A stretch of 45,104 bases of DNA. It comes from Bacteroidales bacterium. Its GTDB lineage: Bacteria; Bacteroidota; Bacteroidia; Bacteroidales; UBA932. Below the pieces are notes generated by a model, which was not told where the DNA came from, searched no databases, and was given only the letters and a program-made list of their open reading frames with translations. A program made the position numbers and the translations under genes. Positions 18,004 to 28,007 of this stretch are shown here, piece by piece. Within the stretch, counting starts at the first letter, position 1. Every line of letters begins with the position of its first letter. The stretch spans positions 1 to 45,104 of the forward strand of contig JAGCXP010000064.1 in the NCBI GenBank assembly GCA_017961345.1, in the 5' to 3' direction.

Positions 18004-19104
18004 CTATTTGTAGGCCCCCATCTTGAGGATGTTCACTTCTCCTTCGGTGAGGAAACGCCATTCGCCCCGCTTCAGCCCTTTCTTGGTCAGGCCGGCGAAA
18101 TACACGCGGTCCAGGGCGTGCACTTCGTAGCCCATATGCTCGAAGATGCGGCGGACGATGCGGTTCTTGCCCGAGTGGATCTCAATGCCGAGTTTCCGTT
18201 TGTCGGCCGCGTCGATATACTGCAGGTCGTCGGCCGCGATGGGACCGTCGCTGAGTTCGATGCCGGAGAGAATCTGGTCGAAATCTTCCTGGCGGATTTC
18301 CTTGTCGAGGGTGACCTGGTAAATTTTCTTCTTGTCGTAGGAGGGGTGGGTGAGTTTCTCGGCCATCTCTCCGTCGTTGGTGAACATCAGTACGCCGGTG
18401 GTATTCTTGTCCAGCCGGCCGACGGAGAACACGCGGGCGCGGCAGCCGCGCAACAACTCCATCACGGTCTTTTCCGCGTGGGGGTCTGCCGTCGTGGTCA
18501 CATAGCCGCGGGGTTTGTTCATCAGGATATAGACCTTCTCTTCGCCCTTGAGACGCTCGCCGTTGAAGCGGACTTCGTCGGTGTAGATATTGACTTTGGT
18601 GCCCAGTTCGGTCACGACCTCTCCGTTGACCGTCACGATGCCGGCCTGGATGTAGGTGTCGGCCTCCCGGCGGGAACAGATGCCGGAGTTGGCCATGAAT
18701 TTGTTGAGGCGGACGACCTCTTTCACGGGAATCGGGGCGCTGTCGCTGTCGGAGAGCGCTTCCTGGCCGAACTGCTTCTTGCGCTCGTCGATCATCTTGT
18801 TGATCAGATCGTCGCCGTAGGGTTTGTAGCCGCCCTTGCGGCCGCCGGCTTTCTTGAACGAGGGCTTGCTGCCTTTGAAGGCCGGTTTGCTGCCATAGCC
18901 CCCCTCTTTCTTGAAACCGGGTTTGGCAAACCCGCTCTTGCGGAAGCCGCCTTCGCGGGGGGCATCCGAACGGAAGCCCTCTTTGCGGGGAGCTTCGGAA
19001 CGATAGCCCTCGCTGCGGGGGGTGCTGTTGTGAAAGGCGGGTCTTTCACCGCCGCTCTCGCCGATTCGTTTGCGGCGAGGTCTGAGTACTCTTTCTTTTT
19101 CCAT
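18004..19104 (-). CDS. rluB: RsuA/RluB-family rRNA pseudouridine synthase with low-complexity N-terminus
   Basis: 366 residues from ATG 19104; a GTG at 19119 is an alternative start. It converts a specific uridine in rRNA to pseudouridine. The first 100 residues are repetitive and rich in Gly, Lys, Arg, Phe and Ser (units such as GFRSDAPR, GFRKSGFAK, GFKKEGG), resembling an RGG-like RNA-binding tail. An S4 domain follows (LNKFMANSGICSRREAD). The catalytic Asp is in GRLDKNTTGVLMF. RluB is preferred over RsuA or RluF by general similarity only. It lies four bases before era. Confidence 0.9.
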   Translation of the reverse strand: MEKERVLRPRRKRIGESGGERPAFHNSTPRSEGYRSEAPRKEGFRSDAPREGGFRKSGFAKPGFKKEGGYGSKPAFKGSKPSFKKAGGRKGGYKPYGDDLINKMIDERKKQFGQEALSDSDSAPIPVKEVVRLNKFMANSGICSRREADTYIQAGIVTVNGEVVTELGTKVNIYTDEVRFNGERLKGEEKVYILMNKPRGYVTTTADPHAEKTVMELLRGCRARVFSVGRLDKNTTGVLMFTNDGEMAEKLTHPSYDKKKIYQVTLDKEIRQEDFDQILSGIELSDGPIAADDLQYIDAADKRKLGIEIHSGKNRIVRRIFEHMGYEVHALDRVYFAGLTKKGLKRGEWRFLTEGEVNILKMGAYK

Positions 19105-19111
19105 AGTTTTT

Positions 19112-19171
19112 GGCCTCACGGCCTTTTAAGTTTGCTGGCCTCACGGCCATTATCTTGCAGGCTCACGCCTG
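19112..19171 (-). repeat. Three consecutive GTGA-capped mini-hairpins
   Basis: On the transcribed (minus) strand these read CAGGC-GTGA-GCCTG (19158-19171), GGCC-GTGA-GGCC (19137-19148) and GGCC-GTGA-GGCC (19112-19123). GUGA is a GNRA tetraloop. They fill the gap between the TonB-like stop and the rluB start. Confidence 0.7.
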
Positions 19172-19184
19172 TTTCTTCTTCGTA

Positions 19185-19961
19185 TTATTTCAATTTAAAA
19201 ATGTATGTAATCGTGCCTTCCTGCAGGGCAGGTGCATGTGCATTGGGATTGAAGTGCGTCTTGAGGGCGGCGTTGCGGGCCGCATTCCAGAGTTGGGCGG
19301 AAGTGGCCGTCGTTCCCTGAATACCGGCCTGGGCTTTCTGCACATTGCCGGAATTGTCTACCCAGATTTTGACCACCACGATGCCTTCTTCCTGGATGCC
19401 GTAGTCGGGACGGGGGAGCAGGCCCTTGACGTTGCGGCCTTCCAGCCGGGCGCTGGGGGCTCCCACCTCCTGCCCGAGCTTGCTGTTGCCCTCCGCGTGA
19501 CCGGCGGAAAGCTGGTCGGAACGCTCGAAGGCGGTCTGGGGGGCGAGGGTATCCTTGTTGGACTGGTTTTCCGCACTGGCAAACAGCGACTTGCGGTTGA
19601 TCTGCCGGCGGGGCGGTTCGTATTTCTCCACGTCCCCGTTGTCATCCATCGTGCTTTCCATCGCCTCGTTCTGCTTGGAACCCTTTTCCTGGGCCTCGGC
19701 GGTTTTCACGATTTCCACTTCGCGGGTGGGGTCGGGGCGGACGGCCTTGGGCTGCGAGCCTTGCGGGACGGGGCGCTCCTCGGGCGTGTCTAGTTCGTCG
19801 AATTCGATCAGCAGCGATTTCTCTTCGGGGGGCGGATAGATATAGGTGAGGGAAGAAAAGCCGACGAGGGCCAGCATCGCGGCGTGTACCGCGAGCGCGA
19901 GCGCCATCCCGATCAGCCGGGACGGACGTTCCTGGGGTCTCTCGTCTTTATTCTGCGTCAT
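19185..19961 (-). CDS. TonB-like energy transducer
   Basis: 258 residues. One transmembrane helix near 15-40, then a charged, Pro/Glu-rich periplasmic region (PEERPVPQGSQP) and a C-terminal TonB fold from about 180, with GIQEEGIVVVKIWVDNSGNV and a closing ITYIFKLK strand. It transmits the proton-motive-force energy of ExbB-ExbD to outer-membrane TonB-dependent receptors. It starts one base after exbD. Confidence 0.88.
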   Translation of the reverse strand: MTQNKDERPQERPSRLIGMALALAVHAAMLALVGFSSLTYIYPPPEEKSLLIEFDELDTPEERPVPQGSQPKAVRPDPTREVEIVKTAEAQEKGSKQNEAMESTMDDNGDVEKYEPPRRQINRKSLFASAENQSNKDTLAPQTAFERSDQLSAGHAEGNSKLGQEVGAPSARLEGRNVKGLLPRPDYGIQEEGIVVVKIWVDNSGNVQKAQAGIQGTTATSAQLWNAARNAALKTHFNPNAHAPALQEGTITYIFKLK

Positions 19962-19962
19962 C

Positions 19963-20373
19963 CTATTCGGGGGATGTGGCCATGATGACCTTGTAGTGGT
20001 TGCGCTTGGCGATATTCATCATTGCGACAACTTCCTTCACCGGTACCGACTCGTCGGCGTAGATGGAGAAGGTCGGGTCTTCTTCCTGCAACAGTTCGGC
20101 GATGATGGCGTCCTCGACCTGGTCGAAGGGAATGGGCGTCTCGTTGCCGTTGATGTGGTAGGTGTACTGTCCGTTGTGCCAGTCCTTGATGCTCACGCTG
20201 GTCGTCGGCTTGGCCGCCACCTGGCCCGTGCTCTTGGGAAGCAGGAGTTTCAGGGCATTGGGGTTGACGAGCGTGGAGGTCACCAGGAAGAAAATGAGCA
20301 GCAGGAACACGATGTCTGTCATCGACGACATCGAGAACTGCGCATCGGCTTTGTTTCTTCTCTTGACACCCAT
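19963..20373 (-). CDS. exbD: ExbD/TolR biopolymer transport protein
   Basis: 136 residues. One N-terminal transmembrane helix with the family motif MTDIVFLLLIFFLV, whose Asp is the proton-carrying residue. The periplasmic domain follows, with ISIYADESVPVKEVVAMM-like sequence. It forms the ion-driven motor with ExbB. Gaps on both sides are one base, so the three genes form a tight operon. Confidence 0.93.
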   Translation of the reverse strand: MGVKRRNKADAQFSMSSMTDIVFLLLIFFLVTSTLVNPNALKLLLPKSTGQVAAKPTTSVSIKDWHNGQYTYHINGNETPIPFDQVEDAIIAELLQEEDPTFSIYADESVPVKEVVAMMNIAKRNHYKVIMATSPE

Positions 20374-20374
20374 C

Positions 20375-21094
20375 TTATTTCACTTCTTCGGGGTTTTCCT
20401 GCTGGAGAATGTCCATGAAGGCTTCGATGCCTTCATCCAGGCGGTCCGCCACGTTGTTGATGCGGGAGGTCAGGTAGTTGTAGGCGAAGTAGGCGACAAT
20501 ACCCACGACCAGACCGCCGACGGTCGTAACCATGGCTTCATAAATACCGCTCGAAAGCAGGGAGATATCCACGTTGTTCCCGGCGTTGGCCATGTTGAAG
20601 AACGCGCGGATCATACCGCTCACCGTACCGAGGAATCCGATCATCGGGGCGCCGCCGGCGATGCTCGCGAGAATCGGAAGGCCTTTCTCAAGGCGGGAGA
20701 TTTCCCGGCTTCCGGCCGCTTCCATGGCGGATTTCACTTCGGCGTCGGAGAGGTCCACCTTTTCAATGCCGCGTTTGACGGTCATGGCGAGGGGCGTTCC
20801 GAGGCTGTCGCAGTAGTCCATGGCGCTGCGGCGTTTGTTGCTGCTGAGTTTGTCGGCAATTTCCCGCATGAAGAAGGAATTGGTCTTTTTCTCGGCGCTG
20901 ATGATCATCCACAGTTTCTGTCCGAAAATGTAGATGGCGATAATGCTCAGAAGGACCAGCACCAGCATCAGCCAGCCGCCTTTGAGGCACATGTCAATCA
21001 TGGAATAACTCTTCTCGACCGCCTGGGGGGCTGCTGCAGCGGCAGCGTTGGCCGCGGCGGTGGAATCCATCTGTAAGAGGGTAAAAAGTATCAT
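20375..21094 (-). CDS. exbB: ExbB/TolQ/MotA proton channel
   Basis: 239 residues, three predicted transmembrane helices (near 38-60, 130-155 and 170-195). It contains GGAPMIGFLGTVSGMI and the GGLVVGIVAYFAYN helix, the standard MotA/TolQ/ExbB signature. An Ala-rich segment (AAANAAAAAAP) precedes the first helix. First gene of the minus-strand run exbB-exbD-tonB-rluB-era-parC-aroK. Confidence 0.95.
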   Translation of the reverse strand: MILFTLLQMDSTAAANAAAAAAPQAVEKSYSMIDMCLKGGWLMLVLVLLSIIAIYIFGQKLWMIISAEKKTNSFFMREIADKLSSNKRRSAMDYCDSLGTPLAMTVKRGIEKVDLSDAEVKSAMEAAGSREISRLEKGLPILASIAGGAPMIGFLGTVSGMIRAFFNMANAGNNVDISLLSSGIYEAMVTTVGGLVVGIVAYFAYNYLTSRINNVADRLDEGIEAFMDILQQENPEEVK

Positions 21095-21138
21095 TTGCGT
21101 TAGGTTTTTTCAATCCTGCGAAGATACGCATTTTTTTG

Positions 21139-21146
21139 TAAATTTG
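21139..21146 (+). promoter_or_regulatory. -7 element upstream of the SpoU-type methylase gene
   Basis: TAAATTTG matches TAnnTTTG and ends 25 bases before the ATG at 21172. The upstream -33 position has only CTG at 21116-21118. Confidence 0.45.
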
Positions 21147-21171
21147 CGGCGAAATTCCGTCTAAAAACGCG

Positions 21172-21735
21172 ATGAAAGACAGAAAATTGCTCAATACCGA
21201 ACTCGGACGCCTGAGCGCTGCCGATTATGCCGCCTCCGAGAGCGGGGTGGTCGTGGTGTTGGACAATGTGCGCAGCGCCCACAACACCGGTTCCGCCTTC
21301 CGCAGCGCGGACTGTTTCAAGGCAGACAGGCTCGTGCTCTGCGGCATTACTCCGGTACCGCCTTCTCCGCTCATCCGAAAGACGGCCCTCGGGGCGGAAC
21401 GCGTCGTTCCTTCCGTCCATTATGACGATACGCTCGAGGCGGTAGCTGCGTTGAAAGCGGAGGGGTACACCCTCGTCGCCGTCGAGCAGACGGTGCACTC
21501 CGTGAGTCTCGAAGCCTTTACGCCGGAGCCCGGTCGCCGTTATGCTTATGTCTTTGGAAATGAAGTGGATGGCGTCCGTCAGGATGTCGTGGACGCTTGT
21601 GATTTCTCCCTGGAAATACCCCAGTTCGGCACCAAGCATTCGCTCAATGTCTCCGTTGCCGTCGGCATCATCCTCTGGCACTGCCTGGCTGTCCAAAAGA
21701 CGCCTCCGGTTCAGAAGCTGCGGAGCTGCTTCTGA
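21172..21735 (+). CDS. SpoU/TrmH-family RNA 2'-O-methyltransferase
   Basis: 187 residues. Transfers a methyl group from S-adenosylmethionine to a ribose 2'-OH in rRNA or tRNA. Motif 1 is NVRSAHNTGSAFRSAD, motif 2 is YVFGNEVDGV and motif 3 is QFGTKHSLNVSVAVG; together they make the SPOUT knot. The exact RNA target is not decided. It is divergent from exbB. Its 3' end overlaps the convergent GDPD gene by 25 bases within a perfect inverted repeat. Confidence 0.92.
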   Translation: MKDRKLLNTELGRLSAADYAASESGVVVVLDNVRSAHNTGSAFRSADCFKADRLVLCGITPVPPSPLIRKTALGAERVVPSVHYDDTLEAVAALKAEGYTLVAVEQTVHSVSLEAFTPEPGRRYAYVFGNEVDGVRQDVVDACDFSLEIPQFGTKHSLNVSVAVGIILWHCLAVQKTPPVQKLRSCF

Positions 21736-21737
21736 AC
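21709..21737. terminator. Inverted repeat carrying the stop codons of two convergent genes
   Basis: GTTCAGAAGC (21709-21718) pairs perfectly with GCTTCTGAAC (21728-21737) around nine bases. The + strand TGA (21733-21735) and the minus-strand TGA (21713-21711) sit symmetrically in the arms. It would fold in both transcripts and may act as a shared transcription or 3'-end signal. Confidence 0.65.
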
Positions 21738-22490
21738 TAGGGTAGGTTCGTTGGTCGTAATCTGATCCACCCCCAGATCAATCATATTCTGAATGTCCTC
21801 CCGGGCATTGACCGTCCAGCAGTTGACGCTCATGCCGAGTTCGTGGGCCTCGGTCACCCATTCGGGGTGCTTGTAAAACTCAGGGTACCAATAATCTATC
21901 CCATTGATACCGTGCTCGTACACTTCCTTGGGGGAGAGATCGCCATTGAGATACTGGACGGGTTGGCCCGGCAGCAGGCGGGCGACGCTTTCGCAGGCGG
22001 TCAAGCTGAAGGCGATGAACGTCGTGCGGTCCAGCAGACCGTATTTGCGGACGGCTTCCACGCAGGCGGGAACGACGCGCGCTTCGTACAGCGTGTCCGA
22101 GAGGTCGTCGGCCGTCTTGATTTCAAAGACGAGTTGCAGGGCGGGGAATTCCTTCGCTTTCTGCAGGTATTGGTCCACCGTGGACATTTTCTCGCCGTTA
22201 TCCAGCGGCAGGTCCTTGAAATCGGCGTAGGCCGCATCCTTGAGGACGATGCCGTGAAACTTGGCGTCGTGGTTGACGACGAGGGTGTCGTCGGCGGTCA
22301 TCCATACGTCGAATTCGCTGCCCCACGCCTTGATGGCGGCGGCGTTCGTCAGCGAAGAAATGGAGTTCTGGGCTCCTCCTTCGCATTTCCAATAGCCGCG
22401 GTGGGCGGCTACCACAGGGGCTTTAACGGCCTGCTCTGCGCAACCACAGAGAGCGGCGGCGCAGAGCAGCGTAAAAAATTGTTTCTTCAT
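21711..22490 (-). CDS. Glycerophosphodiester phosphodiesterase, lipoprotein
   Basis: 259 residues. Probably hydrolyses glycerophosphodiesters in the periplasm to glycerol-3-phosphate and an alcohol. The lipoprotein signal ends in ALCGC (Cys17). The GDPD active site is complete: HRGYW (His30, Arg31), the metal pair in GSEFDVW (Glu59, Asp61) and NHD with His74. TIM-barrel strands follow (LVFEIKTAD). It lies two bases after the DUF3127 gene, which is transcribed first on this strand. Confidence 0.9.
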   Translation of the reverse strand: MKKQFFTLLCAAALCGCAEQAVKAPVVAAHRGYWKCEGGAQNSISSLTNAAAIKAWGSEFDVWMTADDTLVVNHDAKFHGIVLKDAAYADFKDLPLDNGEKMSTVDQYLQKAKEFPALQLVFEIKTADDLSDTLYEARVVPACVEAVRKYGLLDRTTFIAFSLTACESVARLLPGQPVQYLNGDLSPKEVYEHGINGIDYWYPEFYKHPEWVTEAHELGMSVNCWTVNAREDIQNMIDLGVDQITTNEPTLVQKQLRSF

Positions 22491-22492
22491 AA

Positions 22493-22930
22493 CTAGAAGG
22501 GGAGGTCATCCCCGGATTCCGGCTCAGACTTTACCTGGGTACCGGCAGCGGTGGAAGCGCCGAAGGCGGTATACGTTTCCGCGGCGTCCGGAACCTGCGG
22601 GGCGGGAGCATACGTGCTGAACGAACTGGTGTAGTTGTCGCTTTGTTCTCCGTCCAGACGGGTAATGCGCCACACGCGGATGTCGTTGTACCAGCGACCG
22701 TTGTATTCCCGGCCCTGAATTTTCAGGCTGGCCTTGATCTTGTCACCGACCTGGCAGTTGTCGAGATCCTTGACGCGGTCGGCTCCCCAGGCCTGCAGCA
22801 CGGCCTTTTCGGTGTACTGCCCGTCCTGGTATTCCACCACGAAGTCCTGTTTGACCCAGGCACCGCGGGCGCTCTGGCCGTTAACGGGAGCGAGTTTGCT
22901 GATGATTTTGCAGTCGAGTTCGAGGGCCAT
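22493..22930 (-). CDS. DUF3127 protein with an SSB-like acidic tail
   Basis: 145 residues. The first 85 residues (MALELDCKIISKLAPV, QDFVVEYQDGQYTEKA, GREYNGRWYNDIRVWRI) fit the DUF3127 domain, expected to be OB-fold-like. A flexible linker rich in Ser, Thr, Ala and Gln leads to the end ESGDDLPF. The DDLPF tail closely resembles the DDDIPF protein-docking tail of single-stranded DNA-binding proteins. A role in nucleic-acid binding is inferred. It lies three bases after the FKBP gene on the same strand. Confidence 0.85.
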   Translation of the reverse strand: MALELDCKIISKLAPVNGQSARGAWVKQDFVVEYQDGQYTEKAVLQAWGADRVKDLDNCQVGDKIKASLKIQGREYNGRWYNDIRVWRITRLDGEQSDNYTSSFSTYAPAPQVPDAAETYTAFGASTAAGTQVKSEPESGDDLPF

Positions 22931-22933
22931 CGC

Positions 22934-23695
22934 TTATTTCTTCTTGGCGTCGGCTTCCTCTTCGACGAATTTGCCGATCTTGGTGATTTCCACATTGAAA
23001 ATCAGCGTGGAGTTGGGCTCGATTTTGCCCTGGCCGCGCTCGCCGTAGCCGAGGTCGGCAGGGATGAAGAGGTCGATCTTGCCACCTTCGCCGACCAGCT
23101 GGAGACCCTCGCCGAAGCCGGGGACCACGCGGTCGATGAACATACGGACAGGCTCGCCGCTCTCGGCGTTGGAGTCGAACTGGGTGCCGTCGATCAGGGT
23201 GCCGGTGTAGTTGACCCAGACGGTGTCCTTACCCTCGGCGCGCACTTCGTTGCCTTCTTCGATAATCTTGTAGAGGAGACCGCTTTCGCTCTTCTCCACG
23301 CCGGCCTCGCCGAACTTGCCTGCGAGGAAAGCGTCGCCCTTGGCTTTGTTGACGGCACCGGTGTACTCACGCAGGGTGGTGATGTAGGCGTCGAACAGGC
23401 GGTTCATTTCATTGGGGTGAATCTTGAACTGGTCGTTGAACTCCTCGCTGTGCATATCGCCCTTGGCGTTGATGAAGTCCAACATACCTTTCTTGATCTC
23501 GCGGAGGTTGAGGTTCTCACCGAAGCCGTTGGCCTTGATGAAGTAACCGAAATTGATACCCACGAGGTAGCTCACGGAGTCGACCGTGCTCTTGGAAGGG
23601 AGCTGGACATCCACTTTGGGGTCTTTGTTGCTGTTGCAGGAGGCAAACAGAAGCAGGGTGGCTGCGGCGGCAGCAAAAAGTTTGATTGTTTTCAT
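22934..23695 (-). CDS. FKBP-type peptidyl-prolyl isomerase, lipoprotein
   Basis: 253 residues. Catalyses proline cis-trans isomerisation, probably as a periplasmic folding helper. The signal peptide ends LLLFASC (Cys20). An N-terminal helical dimerisation-type region (about 35-130) is followed by the FKBP domain with VNYTGTLIDGTQFDS, VPGFGEGLQL, IPADLGYGERGQG and IFNVEITKI. First gene of the minus-strand group FKBP-DUF3127-GDPD, with a -7 element upstream. Confidence 0.95.
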   Translation of the reverse strand: MKTIKLFAAAAATLLLFASCNSNKDPKVDVQLPSKSTVDSVSYLVGINFGYFIKANGFGENLNLREIKKGMLDFINAKGDMHSEEFNDQFKIHPNEMNRLFDAYITTLREYTGAVNKAKGDAFLAGKFGEAGVEKSESGLLYKIIEEGNEVRAEGKDTVWVNYTGTLIDGTQFDSNAESGEPVRMFIDRVVPGFGEGLQLVGEGGKIDLFIPADLGYGERGQGKIEPNSTLIFNVEITKIGKFVEEEADAKKK

Positions 23696-23746
23696 TTTCG
23701 TTATGTTTTTATTAGTTTTTCGATGTCATTCGCTTTTTAAAGTCTG

Positions 23747-23754
23747 CAAATATA
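23747..23754 (-). promoter_or_regulatory. -7 element upstream of the FKBP gene
   Basis: On the minus strand this reads TATATTTG, a full TAnnTTTG match, 51 bases before the ATG at 23695. A clear -33 TTTG at the right distance was not found. Confidence 0.5.
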
Positions 23755-23824
23755 CAATAATTCGGACAAACAACGAAAAAGCTTATTGCATTTCAGGAAA
23801 AAAGTTGTATCTTCGGTAAAAATT

Positions 23825-26022
<2,198 letters not shown>

Positions 26023-26023
<1 letters not shown>

Positions 26024-28002
26024 TGATTCCGCACGATACCATAACGAAGATACAGGATGCCATCCGCATCGAAGAGGTCATCGGCGATTTCGTGAGACTG
26101 ACGCGCCGGGGCGGCAATTACATGGCTTGCTGCCCCTTCCACAACGAAAAGACCCCTTCCTTTGTCGTGACCCCCTCCAAGGGCTTCTACAAATGTTTCG
26201 GCTGCGGCGAGAGCGGTTCTGCCGTGACCTTCCTGATGAAGCACGAAGGGATGAGTTACGTCGAGGCGATGAAATACCTCGGCGCAAAATATCATATCGA
26301 CGTCAAGGAAAAGGAGGAAAGCCCCGAAGAAATCGCCGCCCGTCAGCGGACTGAGAGCCTGACGCTCGCCAGTGAATTTGCCGAGCGGTTCTATGTGGCC
26401 CAGCTGGAGCAGCCCGAGGGACGGAGCGTAGGATTGCAGTATTTCAAGTCCCGGGGGCTGAGCGAAGAGACCATCCGCAAATACGGCCTGGGCTGGAGTC
26501 CGTCCGACAGCCAGGCGCTCGTAAAGGAAGCGCAGACCAAAGGCTTCAAGGAAGAGTATCTTCTCGAGAGCGGCGTATTCGGAAAGACGGATTCCGGCCG
26601 CGTCTATGACCGCTTCCATGAACGGGTGGTGTTTCCTATCCACAGCGTGAGCGGCCGGGTCGTCGCCTTCAGTTGCCGCACCCTGCATGCGGAAAACAAG
26701 GCCAAATATGTCAATTCTCCGACCACGCCAATCTATGTTAAAGAAAAGGCGTTGTTCGGCATCTGGTTCGCCAAGGCGGAAATCGCCCGCAAGAAAAAGT
26801 GTTTCCTGGTGGAGGGCAACCTCGACGTGATTTCCATGCACCAGAAGGGCATCCTCAATACGGTGGCTTCCTGCGGGACCTCCCTCACGAGCGGCCAGGT
26901 ACAGCTGATCAAGCGCTTTACCGGAGAAGACGGACTCGTTACGGTGATGTACGACGGGGACGGCGCGGGCATCAAGGCGGCGGTCAAGGCCATTCGCCTG
27001 ATTCTCGCCGAAGGACTGAACGTCAAACTCGTCCTGTTGCCGGGCGGTCAGGATCCCGACGATTTCTGCCGCAGCCACTCGCTCCCGGAGGTGGAGGAAT
27101 TCATTGCCGACAACGAACAGGATTTCATTACCTACCGGGCCGGACTGCTTACCGGGCAGCAGGCGCAGGATCCCCTTCGCCGGGCGGAACTTATCAATGA
27201 ACTCGCGGATACCATCGCTTCCATTCCCGATCCGGTGAAGCGGACGGTCTATGTGCAGGAATGCGCCCGTCGCTTCGGCGTGGACGAGAGCCTGCTCAGA
27301 AGCCGCGCCGTCGTAGCCGCGAAGGCCCAGCGCGAAGAGGAGGCCAAGCGCAAATGGCAGGAAGAGCGCAATCGGGAGTACGAGGAAAGCCTCTCCGCCC
27401 TTCAGACGGAGGGCGTCGCCCCGGCGGCAAAGCCCAGGAAGACGGCCAAGAAAGCCGACGCCCTGCTGCTGGCCGAGCAGTCCCTGCTGTCCTATGTCCT
27501 TCGCTCCGGCCGGGACCTGATGAAATTTCCGGAAAATTCACCTTATTATGAGAAGGAGGACCCGCTGACGGTGTTCGAGTTTATCGATTCGGTCCTCTCG
27601 CGGGACAATCTGCAGTTTGCCGATCCCATCTGCCGGCGTACCTATGAATTCTACGGCCGACTTTTCGATGAAGGAGAGCCCCAGGAGGTCATTCAGCGCC
27701 GGATGATGGAAGGGGAGGACCGCGAGCTGGCCACCCTGGCCGAACATTTGGTCATTGACCGCTACGACCTGACGATGAAGGCCCTCCGCAGCACCCTGAC
27801 CGCCGAGCAGTCGCTGCTGGTCAAATACGTTCCTGAAGAGTTGCTCAAATACAGCATCGCCTTGCTCGACGCCCGGCGGAAAGGCTGTGTCAAAGCCCTC
27901 AAAAATGCCTCCGGAGAGGAGAAGGACAGGCTGCTCAAAGAGATTTCGACGCTGGCGGAACAGCAGAAAAAAATGCAAGAAAAACAACAAAATTTAGTTT
28001 GA
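26023..28002 (+). CDS. dnaG: DNA primase DnaG
   Basis: 659 residues. Makes RNA primers for lagging-strand synthesis. The CHC2 zinc finger uses Cys37, His40, Cys58 and Cys61 ([12 protein letters not shown] and [10 protein letters not shown]). The Toprim domain shows [11 protein letters not shown] (near 262-272) and the metal-binding MYDGDGAG (near 308-315). A helical C-terminus for helicase interaction follows, including [10 protein letters not shown]. Translationally coupled to recQ (TGATG); metG begins five bases later. Confidence 0.97.
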
Positions 28003-28007
28003 GAGAT

